From positions 1 through 62,693 of the forward strand of contig NZ_CASFQD010000041.1 of the NCBI RefSeq assembly GCF_949296715.1: a DNA stretch of 62,693 bases. Direction: 5' to 3'. Numbering within the stretch: the first letter of the stretch is position 1; the number at the start of each line of letters is the position of its first letter. This DNA is from an uncultured Alistipes sp. (GTDB taxonomy: Bacteria; Bacteroidota; Bacteroidia; Bacteroidales; Rikenellaceae). Of the stretch, positions 1-7,488 are shown in pieces. The translations under genes were made by a program, and so were the position numbers. The notes beneath the pieces are model-generated. The model had not been told where the DNA came from, searched no databases, and was given only the letters and a program-made list of their open reading frames with translations.

Positions 1-113
1 GTCTTGGTCAGTCCGCAGGCTCTGGCAAGCGTGATGATGCTTGCCTTCTCATAGTTCATCCTGACAAATACCCCGAATGCCCTGTCAATGATTTCTTCCC
101 GGTTTGTTATCAT
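1..113 (-). CDS. TetR-family regulator, N-terminal fragment (runs off the left edge)
   Basis: The reverse strand reads from ATG at 113 to the window edge, giving 37 residues that start MITNREEIIDRAFGVF and continue with ASIITLARACGLTK. This is the usual opening of a TetR-type DNA-binding domain: helix 1 with a basic/acidic EEIIDRA segment, then a helix-turn-helix in which an A-x-I-x-x-L-A-x-A-x-G-L-T-K pattern is seen. The ligand domain and target are outside the window. The gene lies in DNA that is clearly more AT-rich than the core genes to the right, which fits cargo of an integrated element. The start codon is the only ATG in frame nearby. Confidence 0.7.
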   Translation of the reverse strand, partial: MITNREEIIDRAFGVFVRMNYEKASIITLARACGLTK

Positions 114-180
114 ACACCTTTGTTTTTAATAGGACACGAAGATACGGATTTTATTTCAATCATTTGCAACACAGTGATTT

Positions 181-233
181 TTAGTGCAAGGTGCAAGCAT
201 ATATCTATATATATGGCTTGCACCTTGCACTAA
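181..233. repeat. 18-bp perfect inverted repeat with AT-rich loop
   Basis: Arms 181-198 and 216-233 are perfect reverse complements, separated by a 17-base loop (199-215) made almost only of A and T. Each arm itself contains a short direct repeat (GTGCAAG-GTGCAAG). It lies upstream of the TetR-like gene, within the AT-rich left fragment. It could be a bidirectional terminator, a regulator site, or a recombination/transfer site of a mobile element; the sequence alone does not decide. Confidence 0.8.
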
Positions 234-258
234 CCCCAGAATATTTATTATCAACTAC

Positions 259-289
259 TTGTTCATTTCAAAATAAACTTGTATCTTTG
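259..289 (+). promoter_or_regulatory. Bacteroidota-type promoter
   Basis: TTG at 259-261, 20 bases, then TATCTTTG at 282-289 matches the TTTG/TAnnTTTG consensus. No open reading frame follows before the terminator at 445-479, so it may have driven a gene lost or displaced by integration, or an untranslated RNA. Confidence 0.55.
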
Positions 290-416
290 CACCTGAAAGT
301 TACGCAGGCAGACAACGGTCAAAGTCGGACAAAAAAGCGATTGAAAATCGTTACTGTTTCGTTACCTTAATGAAGTATTGAATAAGAAGTAGCTAAAATA
401 CAGGCGGTTAGAGTTA

Positions 417-443
417 TAGGTTCAAAACCCTGTCTTTCCGCCG
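417..443 (+). other. tRNA-Ser 3'-end-like attachment site remnant
   Basis: The bases read like the 3' end of a tRNA: T-loop TTCAAAA at 421-427, a 3' T-stem CCCTG at 428-432, a 3' acceptor strand TCTTTCC at 433-439 and a discriminator G at 440. A G at this place is typical of tRNA-Ser. The 5' T-stem does not pair beyond two bases and no D or anticodon arm is found upstream, so this is not a full tRNA. A strong terminator follows directly and the base composition changes here. This is what an attR of an element that integrated into a tRNA-Ser 3' end would look like. The identification is inferred. Confidence 0.5.
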
Positions 444-444
444 G

Positions 445-479
445 AAGCGGGCTGCAACGATGTTGCGGCCCGCTTTTTT
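445..479 (+). terminator. Rho-independent terminator after the tRNA-like 3' end
   Basis: AAGCGGGC pairs with GCCCGCTT, with TGCAAC/GTTGCG extending the stem, and a run of T follows at 473-479. It would have terminated the original tRNA transcript. Confidence 0.8.
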
Positions 480-683
480 GTTGTTGTCGCCCGGTGATGA
501 AACAGGACTGACCGTTGAACAATAGGTTGTTCCTTCAGTTACGTGTTACTTGCGCAGCCGATGGCTCCCCAATGTGTATTCCTGTTCCGGAATCACGCCG
601 AAGCCGGAGACTGAACGAGTTTCGGGGAGGAAATGAGGACTCTGGTATGCGATTTGCTTCGCATGGCGGAAAACCCTTATCGC

Positions 684-1274
684 ATGAACAACATCACCTC
701 TCTGATCGAACATTCGAAGCAGGCCATCCGTTTTTGGTGGCTGCTGCTCGTCGTCGGCATCGCGCTCTTCGCCGCCGGGCTTCTCGTCTTCGCCTTCCCC
801 GCACGGAGCTATCTGGGCATGTCCCTGCTCTTCGGCTGGCTGATGCTCCTCTCGGGCCTCCTCGAGGTCATCCTCTCCTCCACGAACCGACACTTCATCA
901 CCGGACGCGGATGGATGCTTGCCGGGGGTATCATCGAGCTGCTTCTCGGCCTTATCCTCATCTTCAACGTCGCCCTCTCGGCCGCCACGCTGCCGGTTTT
1001 CCTCGGATTCTGGCTCCTGCTGCGGGCCTTTGGCGCCATCGGCCTCGGCGGCGACATGCGGGCGCTGGGCGTCCCGGGGGCCGGATGGACCCTTGTCAGC
1101 GGCATCCTGCTGCTGATATGCTCATTGTGGATTCTCTTCCGTCCGCTCGAGTTCGGGTCGACGGCCGTGGTTGTCTGGGTCGGCGTCTCGCTCTTGTTCG
1201 CAGGCATCGCCGCCGTCTCGCTCTCCCTCCAGCTGCGGCAGGCCCACCGTTGTTTCGCACACGATGCCTGTTGA
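684..1274 (+). CDS. HdeD-family (DUF308) membrane protein
   Basis: A product of 196 residues with about six hydrophobic segments arranged as three pairs, each with small-residue-rich turns, as in HdeD/DUF308 proteins. These inner-membrane proteins are linked to acid or general stress in enterobacteria; the role in Bacteroidota is not established. I chose the ATG at 684 (MNNITSLIEHSKQ) because the family begins with a short soluble stretch before the first helix. An in-frame ATG at 633 would add 17 residues and is preceded by a purine-rich GGGGAGGAA, so it cannot be excluded. The gene stands alone and is closed by a terminator. Confidence 0.75.
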   Translation: MNNITSLIEHSKQAIRFWWLLLVVGIALFAAGLLVFAFPARSYLGMSLLFGWLMLLSGLLEVILSSTNRHFITGRGWMLAGGIIELLLGLILIFNVALSAATLPVFLGFWLLLRAFGAIGLGGDMRALGVPGAGWTLVSGILLLICSLWILFRPLEFGSTAVVVWVGVSLLFAGIAAVSLSLQLRQAHRCFAHDAC

Positions 1275-1322
1275 CGCTTCGCCGGCGTTCCGGCGGGGCG
1301 CCCCGAATATGGAGATACGCAG

Positions 1323-1350
1323 GCGGGAGACTTTTGTCTCCCGCTTTTTT
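1323..1350 (+). terminator. Terminator of the HdeD-like gene
   Basis: GCGGGAGAC, a TTTT loop, GTCTCCCGC and a T run form a clean intrinsic terminator about 50 bases after the stop codon. Confidence 0.85.
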
Positions 1351-1401
1351 GTCGTCTTTGTTCAGCCCCCCCCCTCATTCCGCACGGCCCGTCGCCCGAA
1401 A

Positions 1402-1439
1402 CAGGCGGGGCCTCCTTGTTGAAAAGGAGGCCCCGCCTG
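1402..1439 (-). terminator. Strong hairpin at the end of the three-gene envelope operon
   Basis: Sixteen bases at 1402-1417 are perfectly complementary to 1424-1439 with a six-base loop. The reverse-strand T tract is weak, but the position just after the stop at 1463 fits termination of that operon. Confidence 0.65.
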
Positions 1440-1462
1440 CATCTTGTCTGCCGGCAGCATCG

Positions 1463-3778
1463 TCAGTAGTTGTCCTGGAAATCCTGCTGGTCGAGACCGT
1501 ACTTGCGGATGAGGTAGGAGAGTTCCGGATCGAGGTTGCCCCGGAACTTCAGGTTGCTGCGCAGTTCGCAGGCCCGGAGGAAGTGCTGTACGGCCTCCTC
1601 CTCGTCGCCCAGACGCGCCGAGATGATCGACAGCAGGTATTGCTCCTCGGCCGTCCAGTCGACATTGGGCTGGGCCATCAGCACGCGGTAGGCGGCCTTG
1701 TTGTAGCCGAGCGACATGTAGGCGATGGCCGTGTTGCGGTCGTCGTAATCGCGCAGCGTGTTCAGGGCCTCCTCGTAGCGGCGCTTCTTCAGCAGCTCGA
1801 GGGCGTCCATGTAGCGCTGGTCGACTTCGGTCGTGTAGACCGTATCCTGCTTCTGGCCGCGGCGGTGCAGGTTGAAGCGGAAGTCCACGGCACGCATCTG
1901 CGGGTAGATGTTCTTGCGCATGTGGGCGTAGGCCTTCGGGTACTTCAGGCGGATGCGGTATTCGCGGGCGTCGGGGGCCGTTTCGCGGTCGGCAATCATC
2001 GCCAGCACCGCCTCCTTGTCCGCAATCACCGTGTCGGCGCGTACCAGCCGGGCCAGTTCGTCCCAGTCCTCGGCCAGCCACTCCGTGCGCAGCAGGTTCG
2101 GCAGGTCGGGGAGCTTCTCCTCCTCGTCGCCTTCGACGACGACCTCCTTGCCCTCCTCATCCAGCGTGACGTAGGCCTTGACCGACTCGTTGCGCAGCGA
2201 GTCGTAGAGCGGGCGGAACTCCTCGACCAGCACGCTGCGCAGCGCTTCGGCGCGCTCGCGGGCCAGGCGGTCGTTGATCCGCCACGTGCCTTCGGGCGAG
2301 GAGGTTGCGCGCAGCGAGATGCTGTCGATGATGTAGATCGGGTCGAGCATCAGGTCGCGCGTCAGGTTGCGCACGGCACGCACCTGCGAACGGTTCTCGG
2401 CCGTGGTGTCGAGTTTCGCACGTCCCGACGGGAAGGTGAAGTAGAAGCGGGCGTTGGCCTCGGCGTCGCGCAGCACGATGCGGTGCATGTAGCGCGTGCG
2501 TTCGTCGAGGAACGAAATCATCGACTTCACGCTGAAACTCAACGTGTCCGAATGGCGCATCTCGTAGCGGTCGCCGCGGCGATTCTCGACGCCTCCCGAG
2601 AGGTAGACGAGCAGTTTGTCCGTGTTCTCGTTGGCCTCGACCTGCTGCGAGTAGTAGAAGTCGATGCGGTGGTCCGGTCGGAAGATGACCGTGTCGAGCC
2701 GGGCGTTGGGGAAGATCGGGTGGTGCACGATGCGTTTGTAGACGGCGCTGCCCTTGCCGCCCTCCTGCTGTGCCAGCCCGCGCACCTCCGCCGTGGCGAA
2801 GACATCCTCGGCGGCGTTCGGAGCAACGTAGTACCGCGACTCCGTCAGGTTGCGGTTGATGACGCTCGTGTCCGTCTCGTGGAGCATGTCATAGACCTTC
2901 GGGCGCCGGCGGTTGGTCCAGTCGACGCGCTGCGACGCCAGGGTGCGGACCTGGAGGTTGTCGGCGCGCTTCACCTCCGCGGCGACGCGCTGCGGCGTTT
3001 CGGAGAGCGATTGCAGGTAGTTTTCGCGGGCGCGTCCTCCGTCGACGGGATACTCTCCGTCGACGCGCGTGTAGATGTCGCCGCCCGGCAGCACGTCGAC
3101 CGTGTCGAAGCGGAAGCGCGGCGTCAGGTAGTCGGTCAGGTGGTCGAACTTGTCGTTCGGGTCCGGAATGTAGGTCACGCGCCGTGCGACGCGGTTGTCC
3201 GTCGACCGCACGTAGCGGCGCAGATTCCGAATCAGCCCTTCGTGGGCCTTGTCGTAGCGGTCGTACTCGCGGCCCTGCATGCGGCCGTACCGGTCACCCC
3301 GGTAGACCAGCGGGTCGAGCGGATGCGCCTCGCCGTGCTGCCCCTCGCGGATCCAGGGGTTGAGCACCAGCTGCCAGTCGCGGGCCAGCAGCGTATCGGG
3401 CACCGAGACGATGAATTCGACGTTGATCTTGCCGTTGCGCTCCACGAGGTTGCGGCTGCTGCGCGCGAGAATCTCCACGGCGTCGATGTCCAGCGCCCAC
3501 ATCTGTTCGTTGGTCGTTGTGTCGACGATGACGTTTTCCGTGGGGATGAAGACGCGCGTCGTGCCGTCGATGTTCGTATAGTGAATCTCCCTGGTCGGTT
3601 CGGTCTGGTGCCGCTGGGCGTTCTTTGCCGCTTCGATGTCCTGCGAGGCGTGCCGGGGCAGGTTGAGGGGCGTCTTGGGGTCGCTCTCCGCCAGCTTGTG
3701 CAGGTTGCCGCAGCCCCCCAGCAGGGCAATGGCGGCCAGGAGCGCGCACCCTCCGATGATATGGTATCGCAGTCTCAT
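1463..3778 (-). CDS. Large lipoprotein with OmpA-like and TPR-like regions (fimbria-accessory type operon)
   Basis: The product is 771 residues. A lipoprotein signal ends in LLGGC (Cys23), so the protein is predicted to be anchored in the outer membrane or surface. Around residues 440-520 there is an OmpA-like segment with a beta strand ending in PSGRAKLD and the helix motif NDRLARERAEALR typical of peptidoglycan-binding OmpA domains. The last ~110 residues carry helical TPR-like repeats (MDALELLKKRRYEEAL). It is the last gene of a three-gene reverse-strand operon, 12 bases after the DUF3868-like gene. Such trios (DUF3575, DUF3868, OmpA/TPR lipoprotein) occur in Bacteroidales next to FimA/Mfa fimbria genes. 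No fimbrillin is present here, so the link to fimbriae is by family association only. Confidence 0.65.
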   Translation of the reverse strand: MRLRYHIIGGCALLAAIALLGGCGNLHKLAESDPKTPLNLPRHASQDIEAAKNAQRHQTEPTREIHYTNIDGTTRVFIPTENVIVDTTTNEQMWALDIDAVEILARSSRNLVERNGKINVEFIVSVPDTLLARDWQLVLNPWIREGQHGEAHPLDPLVYRGDRYGRMQGREYDRYDKAHEGLIRNLRRYVRSTDNRVARRVTYIPDPNDKFDHLTDYLTPRFRFDTVDVLPGGDIYTRVDGEYPVDGGRARENYLQSLSETPQRVAAEVKRADNLQVRTLASQRVDWTNRRRPKVYDMLHETDTSVINRNLTESRYYVAPNAAEDVFATAEVRGLAQQEGGKGSAVYKRIVHHPIFPNARLDTVIFRPDHRIDFYYSQQVEANENTDKLLVYLSGGVENRRGDRYEMRHSDTLSFSVKSMISFLDERTRYMHRIVLRDAEANARFYFTFPSGRAKLDTTAENRSQVRAVRNLTRDLMLDPIYIIDSISLRATSSPEGTWRINDRLARERAEALRSVLVEEFRPLYDSLRNESVKAYVTLDEEGKEVVVEGDEEEKLPDLPNLLRTEWLAEDWDELARLVRADTVIADKEAVLAMIADRETAPDAREYRIRLKYPKAYAHMRKNIYPQMRAVDFRFNLHRRGQKQDTVYTTEVDQRYMDALELLKKRRYEEALNTLRDYDDRNTAIAYMSLGYNKAAYRVLMAQPNVDWTAEEQYLLSIISARLGDEEEAVQHFLRACELRSNLKFRGNLDPELSYLIRKYGLDQQDFQDNY

Positions 3779-3790
3779 GGTTCCGGCTTG

Positions 3791-4315
3791 TTATTCGTTG
3801 ACCGAGGCTGCGGGTTTCGTCTCCGCGACATCCACCGCACCGTTGACGTCGACCGTGAAGACACGGCTCCGGCGCCCCGGGTTGGTCAGAATCTGCCGCA
3901 GCACGAGCGTGGCGTTGTCCATCCAGCTCTCATAGGGAATGCGCATCTCGTAGCGGACCGACTCCGGCTCCGTCTTGCTGTCGACGTTGATGACGATGTA
4001 GGGCTGGCGCTCGACCAGGTGGCGTCCGTTGAGCACCAGCCGGCGCTCCATCATGTGCTGCTGGTAGCGGCCGTTGACGAGGATGTGCGGAAAGAGCTTC
4101 ATCGACCGGCGGTCCGGCGTGCTCAGCTCGGGAATGATCGTCCAGCTCTGCGAGCGCGTAACGGCGTTGGCCGATACCTGGATGTCCAGTACCAGATGGA
4201 GCGTGTTGCCCTCCTTGCTCAACACCTTGCGCGTCACGGCAAGGTCCCCGACGAACTGGGCGCGGAGCGTTGTGGCCCCCATAAGGAATACGAGGATAAG
4301 GAGATATTTTTTCAT
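3791..4315 (-). CDS. DUF3868-like secreted protein
   Basis: A product of 174 residues with a cleavable signal peptide (ending near TTLRAQ) and a predominantly beta-strand body. It resembles the DUF3868 family found beside fimbria-type operons in Bacteroidales, with the pattern of a 'conserved strand, SWTIIPEL, rewritten arginine-rich turn, YVI/RxPY' also seen here. Function is unknown; presumably periplasmic or surface exposed. It begins 6 bases after the stop of the upstream DUF3575-like gene, so the genes are co-transcribed. Confidence 0.6.
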   Translation of the reverse strand: MKKYLLILVFLMGATTLRAQFVGDLAVTRKVLSKEGNTLHLVLDIQVSANAVTRSQSWTIIPELSTPDRRSMKLFPHILVNGRYQQHMMERRLVLNGRHLVERQPYIVINVDSKTEPESVRYEMRIPYESWMDNATLVLRQILTNPGRRSRVFTVDVNGAVDVAETKPAASVNE

Positions 4316-4321
4316 GATGCG

Positions 4322-4918
4322 TTATTTCTTGGAGTTGAACAGATAGACGAACGAGAAGCCGATTTCGGTGGGAACGGGCAGGTAGCGCACCGCATTCGTG
4401 TAGCTCTTTTTCCGCAGGGCGGGGTTGGTCGGCTCCCAGTGGTACTTGATGCGGGCCAGACCCGCGCCGCCCGAGATTTCGAGGTTCCAGTGCGGGCTGA
4501 GGTAGAACTGGTAGCCGATGCTCACGCCGCCGGCCATGAACGAGCCCGTGAAGTAGTTGGTTTTGAAGCGCGTCAGGAAGCGGTCGCCGATGATCGGGAT
4601 GCGGAATCCGCCCACCTCGAAGCCGCCGCCCATGAGGTGCACGCCGAAGAACAGGCGCGTGTATTTCTCGGTTACCCAGTAGCGGTATTCGGGACGGACG
4701 AACCAGTGCTGGATTTTGTTGTCCGCGCCGATTGTCCAGGGGTTGAGGTTGAAGGTGGCGCCGATTGTCGAGTGTTTGCTCACGGCGACCTCGGCTCCGG
4801 CGTTGATCGTGGTGGTCATCCAGTAGAACAGGTTGGACTTCACAGCAACCTGTTGTGCCGATGCGGCCGTCCAGCAACATACGGCCGCGAGAAATGACAG
4901 AAAAACTCTCTTGTTCAT
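4322..4918 (-). CDS. DUF3575-like outer-membrane beta-barrel protein
   Basis: The product is 198 residues from the ATG at 4918: a signal peptide (CWTAASAQQ) followed by alternating amphipathic strands such as VAVKSNLFYWMTTTINAG and ending in an aromatic-rich strand (GFSFVYLFNSKK), as expected of a small outer-membrane barrel of the DUF3575 type. An in-frame upstream ATG at 5008 would add 30 basic, non-signal residues, so 4918 is preferred. It is the first gene of the operon; upstream on the reverse strand only a one-mismatch promoter match (TATTTTCG, near 4950) is visible. Confidence 0.65.
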   Translation of the reverse strand: MNKRVFLSFLAAVCCWTAASAQQVAVKSNLFYWMTTTINAGAEVAVSKHSTIGATFNLNPWTIGADNKIQHWFVRPEYRYWVTEKYTRLFFGVHLMGGGFEVGGFRIPIIGDRFLTRFKTNYFTGSFMAGGVSIGYQFYLSPHWNLEISGGAGLARIKYHWEPTNPALRKKSYTNAVRYLPVPTEIGFSFVYLFNSKK

Positions 4919-5349
4919 ATTCGAATCATGTCTGTTGTATGTCCCAATGTACGCGAAAATACGAAAAAGATTGCTCCTTCCCGTTTTTTTAGGCGATTTT
5001 CGACGCAAAATTCGTCAGAATTTGCCGAATGTCCGGTATCATATATGTTACTCATGTGTATTCCAAAAAAAATTACAAAATTGAAACATAGTTGATTACG
5101 CATGTGTCCGCGACGGTCCGGCCGGCATAATCCATTGAAAGGGAGTTGGGTACAAATGTGTAGTGACCGAAACGCTCCCGGCCTTTGTTTTTTCGGGAAT
5201 CATCCGCCCCGGGGCGGCAATGCGGGGGAGGGCGGGGCGCCGGGGATGTGCCCGTGGGGGCTGTCCGGCTGCGGGCGCATGCGCCGCAGCGGAACCCGCA
5301 AAAAAACGAAGGGGGCCTTGCGACCCCCTTCCCCATCAAAAATTAACCC
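4919..5349. other. Intergenic stretch between envelope operon and sigma-factor operon
   Basis: Apart from the terminator at 5301-5331, nothing recognisable is present. Small open frames on both strands have no family resemblance and poor start contexts. Confidence 0.6.
5301..5331 (-). terminator. Terminator of the sigma-factor operon
   Basis: GAAGGGGG (5308-5315) pairs with CCCCCTTC (5324-5331). On the reverse strand the stem is followed by a run of seven T. It lies 20 bases after the tiny gene at 5350-5499. Confidence 0.8.
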
Positions 5350-5499
5350 TTAAAAATTATCCCCTTTTCGGAAGATTTCCGTGAGATAGTGGTGGAGATA
5401 GAACAGATCCGCATCCCCTTGTACCACTTCTCTCAACATCAGCTCTTCGTCCTCGGAGATGCCGTTGTTTGAAAACTCCGTTTTGTCAATTTCCTCCAT
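5350..5499 (-). CDS. Tiny acidic protein (49 residues) downstream of the ECF sigma factor
   Basis: A 49-codon frame starts MEEIDKTEFSNNGISEDEEL and ends TEIFRKGDNF, with a stop at 5350-5352. The composition is acidic at the N-terminus, with a short amphipathic region around LFYLHHYLTEIF. It sits 64 bases after the sigma-factor stop, on the same strand, and a good terminator follows immediately, so it looks like the second gene of the operon. No membrane segment is seen, so it is not a classical anti-sigma factor. I do not recognise a family. A start/stop pair of this size could arise by chance; the terminator position and codon pattern argue for a real gene. Confidence 0.55.
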   Translation of the reverse strand: MEEIDKTEFSNNGISEDEELMLREVVQGDADLFYLHHYLTEIFRKGDNF

Positions 5500-5563
5500 A
5501 GGCAGTGTTCCGATTGGTTGTTCGCATATAAAACGGACACGGCCGGGGAATATTGTGCCGGAA

Positions 5564-6148
5564 TCAGCAAAGCACCATATTTTTTTCCTTGATCATCTTG
5601 CGCAGGTTGATCAGTGCGTAGCGCATGCGGCCCAGGGCCGTATTGATGCTCACGTCGGTCTGCTCGGCGATATCCTTGAAACTCAATCCCGAGAAGTAGC
5701 GCATCATGACGACTTCGCGCTGTTCCGCCGGGAGCTGTTCGACCAGGGCGCGGATGTCGCGTTCGACCTGGTCACCGACCATCGCGTCCTCCACGGTGCG
5801 TTCGGCGAAGCGCAGCGTTCCCAGCACGTCGTATCCCGCATCCGTCTCCGTGACGGTCTTGTTCTGCCGCTGTGCACGGAAGAAGTCGATCACCTGGTTG
5901 TGGGCGATGCGCAGAATCCACGAGAGAAATTTGCCGTTGTCGGTATAGCGTCCTTCGTCGATGACGCGGACAACCTTGATGAAAGTCTCCTGGAAGATAT
6001 CGTCGGCGATGTCGCGGTCCTTGACCATCATGTGGATGTAGTCGCGGACGCGGCGGCTGTGACGTTCGATGAGTTTCGATATGGCACTCCGGTCGCCTGA
6101 AAGGTAGTGATTAAGCAACGTCTGGTCGCTCAATACCTGTGCGTTCAT
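5564..6148 (-). CDS. RNA polymerase sigma factor, ECF/sigma-70 family
   Basis: The product is 194 residues, a normal length for an ECF sigma factor. Region 2 is visible at residues ~20-90 (LIERHSRRVRDYIHMMVKD, DDIFQETFIKVVR, GKFLSWILRIAHNQVIDFFR), which binds core polymerase and the -10 type element. Region 4 follows at ~130-185 (LPAEQREVVMMRYFSGLSFKDIA, then a helix-turn-helix with ALGRMRYALINLRK), which contacts the -35 type element. No anti-sigma gene or SusC follows, so this is a stand-alone ECF factor and not part of a PUL trio. It is followed by the tiny gene at 5350-5499. Confidence 0.93.
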   Translation of the reverse strand: MNAQVLSDQTLLNHYLSGDRSAISKLIERHSRRVRDYIHMMVKDRDIADDIFQETFIKVVRVIDEGRYTDNGKFLSWILRIAHNQVIDFFRAQRQNKTVTETDAGYDVLGTLRFAERTVEDAMVGDQVERDIRALVEQLPAEQREVVMMRYFSGLSFKDIAEQTDVSINTALGRMRYALINLRKMIKEKNMVLC

Positions 6149-6418
6149 ACTCTTTTTCTCCTTTTGGTTAAGAGTAGAATTCTGTTCCGATAGGCAATCC
6201 GTTTAGAGTTTATCGTTCTGTTTCCGTGTGTGTTGACCCCTTGCCAGTTTTCCTGTTTCCGGGTTTTCAGGTTGGCAAGATAGCTTTTTTTCTCCGAAAA
6301 TCCAAATTTTTCCCCTGTTCTTCGTCTGCCGTCGGGTTCTGCCGTGCGTTTTGCAAATACCGTGCCGCGAAATCCGACCGTCCCGGCTGTTTGTCTTCCC
6401 GCCCCGTCCCGGCCGGCG

Positions 6419-7318
6419 CTATTTGAGCGGTTCGACGTGGATGGCGATCATCGTGCCTTGGCCGAAGCGGTCGCGCAGCCGGCGCTCGATGTCGACGGTC
6501 AGGGCGTGCGAGTGGGCGACGCTCATCGAGCCGTCGACCCGCACGTGCACCTCGATGGCGATCGACGCCCCGATGCGGCGCGTGCGCAGGTTGTGCGGCG
6601 CGCGGATTTCGGGATTGGCCGTGACGATCGCGAGAATCTCCCGTTCCGTATCTTCGGGCAGCGATTTTTCGAGCAGTTCGCCCAGCCCCGTGCGGATCAG
6701 GTCCAGTGCGATCTTGAAGATGAACAGCGCGACGACCAGCGCCGCGATCGGGTCGGCGATGCGCCACTTCTCGCCGAGGAAATAGGCGCAGCCGATGCCG
6801 ACGAGGGTGCCCAGCGACGAGAGGGCGTCGCTGCGGTGGTGCCAGGCGTTGGCCACGACGCTCGGGCTGTCGATTCGTCGGCCGACACGCACCGTGTAGC
6901 GGTAGAGCACCTCCTTGGCGATGATCGAGACGACGGCCGCCACCAGGGCGACGGCTCCCGGACGGGGCAGCGTGCCGCCCCCGGCCACCGTGCGGATCGA
7001 GCCGATGCTCGAGGCGAGAATCCCGGCGCCGACGACCGTCAGCGCGAGGCTGATGATGATCGTGGCGAGCGTCTCGTATTTGCCGTGGCCGTAGTCGTGT
7101 CCGTCGTCCTGGGGCTTGGCCGAGATGCGGGCGAAGGCGATGACGACGACGTCGGTCGCCAGGTCGGAGAACGAGTGTACGGCGTCGGCCACCATGGCGC
7201 CGCTTCGCCCCACCATGCCGGCGACGAGCTTGGCCGCCGAGAGGAGGAGGTTGACGATGAATCCGACGAAGGTGACGCGGTAGATCTCTTTTTTGCGGGT
7301 TTGTGTATCGACTGCCAT
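6419..7318 (-). CDS. Cation diffusion facilitator (CDF) metal efflux protein
   Basis: The product is 299 residues. It has six predicted membrane helices over residues ~12-200 and a C-terminal cytoplasmic ferredoxin-like domain. The family metal-site motifs are visible: HSFSDLATD in helix 2 and HHRSDALSS in helix 5. CDF proteins export divalent metals (zinc, iron, manganese, cobalt) in exchange for protons; the exact metal is not readable. The start MAVDTQTRKKEIYR is chosen at 7318; the longer open frame upstream is a GC-rich artefact overlapping proS. Its stop is separated from the downstream sigma gene by about 270 bases with no gene. Confidence 0.9.
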   Translation of the reverse strand: MAVDTQTRKKEIYRVTFVGFIVNLLLSAAKLVAGMVGRSGAMVADAVHSFSDLATDVVVIAFARISAKPQDDGHDYGHGKYETLATIIISLALTVVGAGILASSIGSIRTVAGGGTLPRPGAVALVAAVVSIIAKEVLYRYTVRVGRRIDSPSVVANAWHHRSDALSSLGTLVGIGCAYFLGEKWRIADPIAALVVALFIFKIALDLIRTGLGELLEKSLPEDTEREILAIVTANPEIRAPHNLRTRRIGASIAIEVHVRVDGSMSVAHSHALTVDIERRLRDRFGQGTMIAIHVEPLK

Positions 7319-7430
7319 CTCTGTACGCTGTGAATGTGGTTGTGGTGCGATGTGCGGTCCTGCGGGGCATCCTCCGGACGGCGGGGCTCCGGCGCCGCTC
7401 CGGTGTGCCGCGGGTCGCAGGCCTCCGATG

Positions 7431-7463
7431 AAAAGAGTTCCCGAACGGGGGTCCGGGAACTCT
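7431..7463 (-). terminator. Likely terminator of proS
   Basis: AGAGTTCCC (7434-7442) pairs with GGGAACTCT (7455-7463). On the reverse strand TTTT follows. It lies 25 bases after the proS stop codon. Confidence 0.65.
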
Positions 7464-7488
7464 GCGTTTGTCCGCGCGGCGGCGGGGA

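Noticed and set aside
300..443. Complete tRNA at the left junction
   Set aside because: No D arm, anticodon arm or 5' acceptor strand can be found; only the 3' part fits.
515..4897. 1460-residue open frame on the plus strand opposite the envelope operon
   Set aside because: It is antisense to three genes with clear signal peptides and family patterns; the translation is Arg/Val/Gly-rich low-complexity sequence typical of GC-rich shadows.
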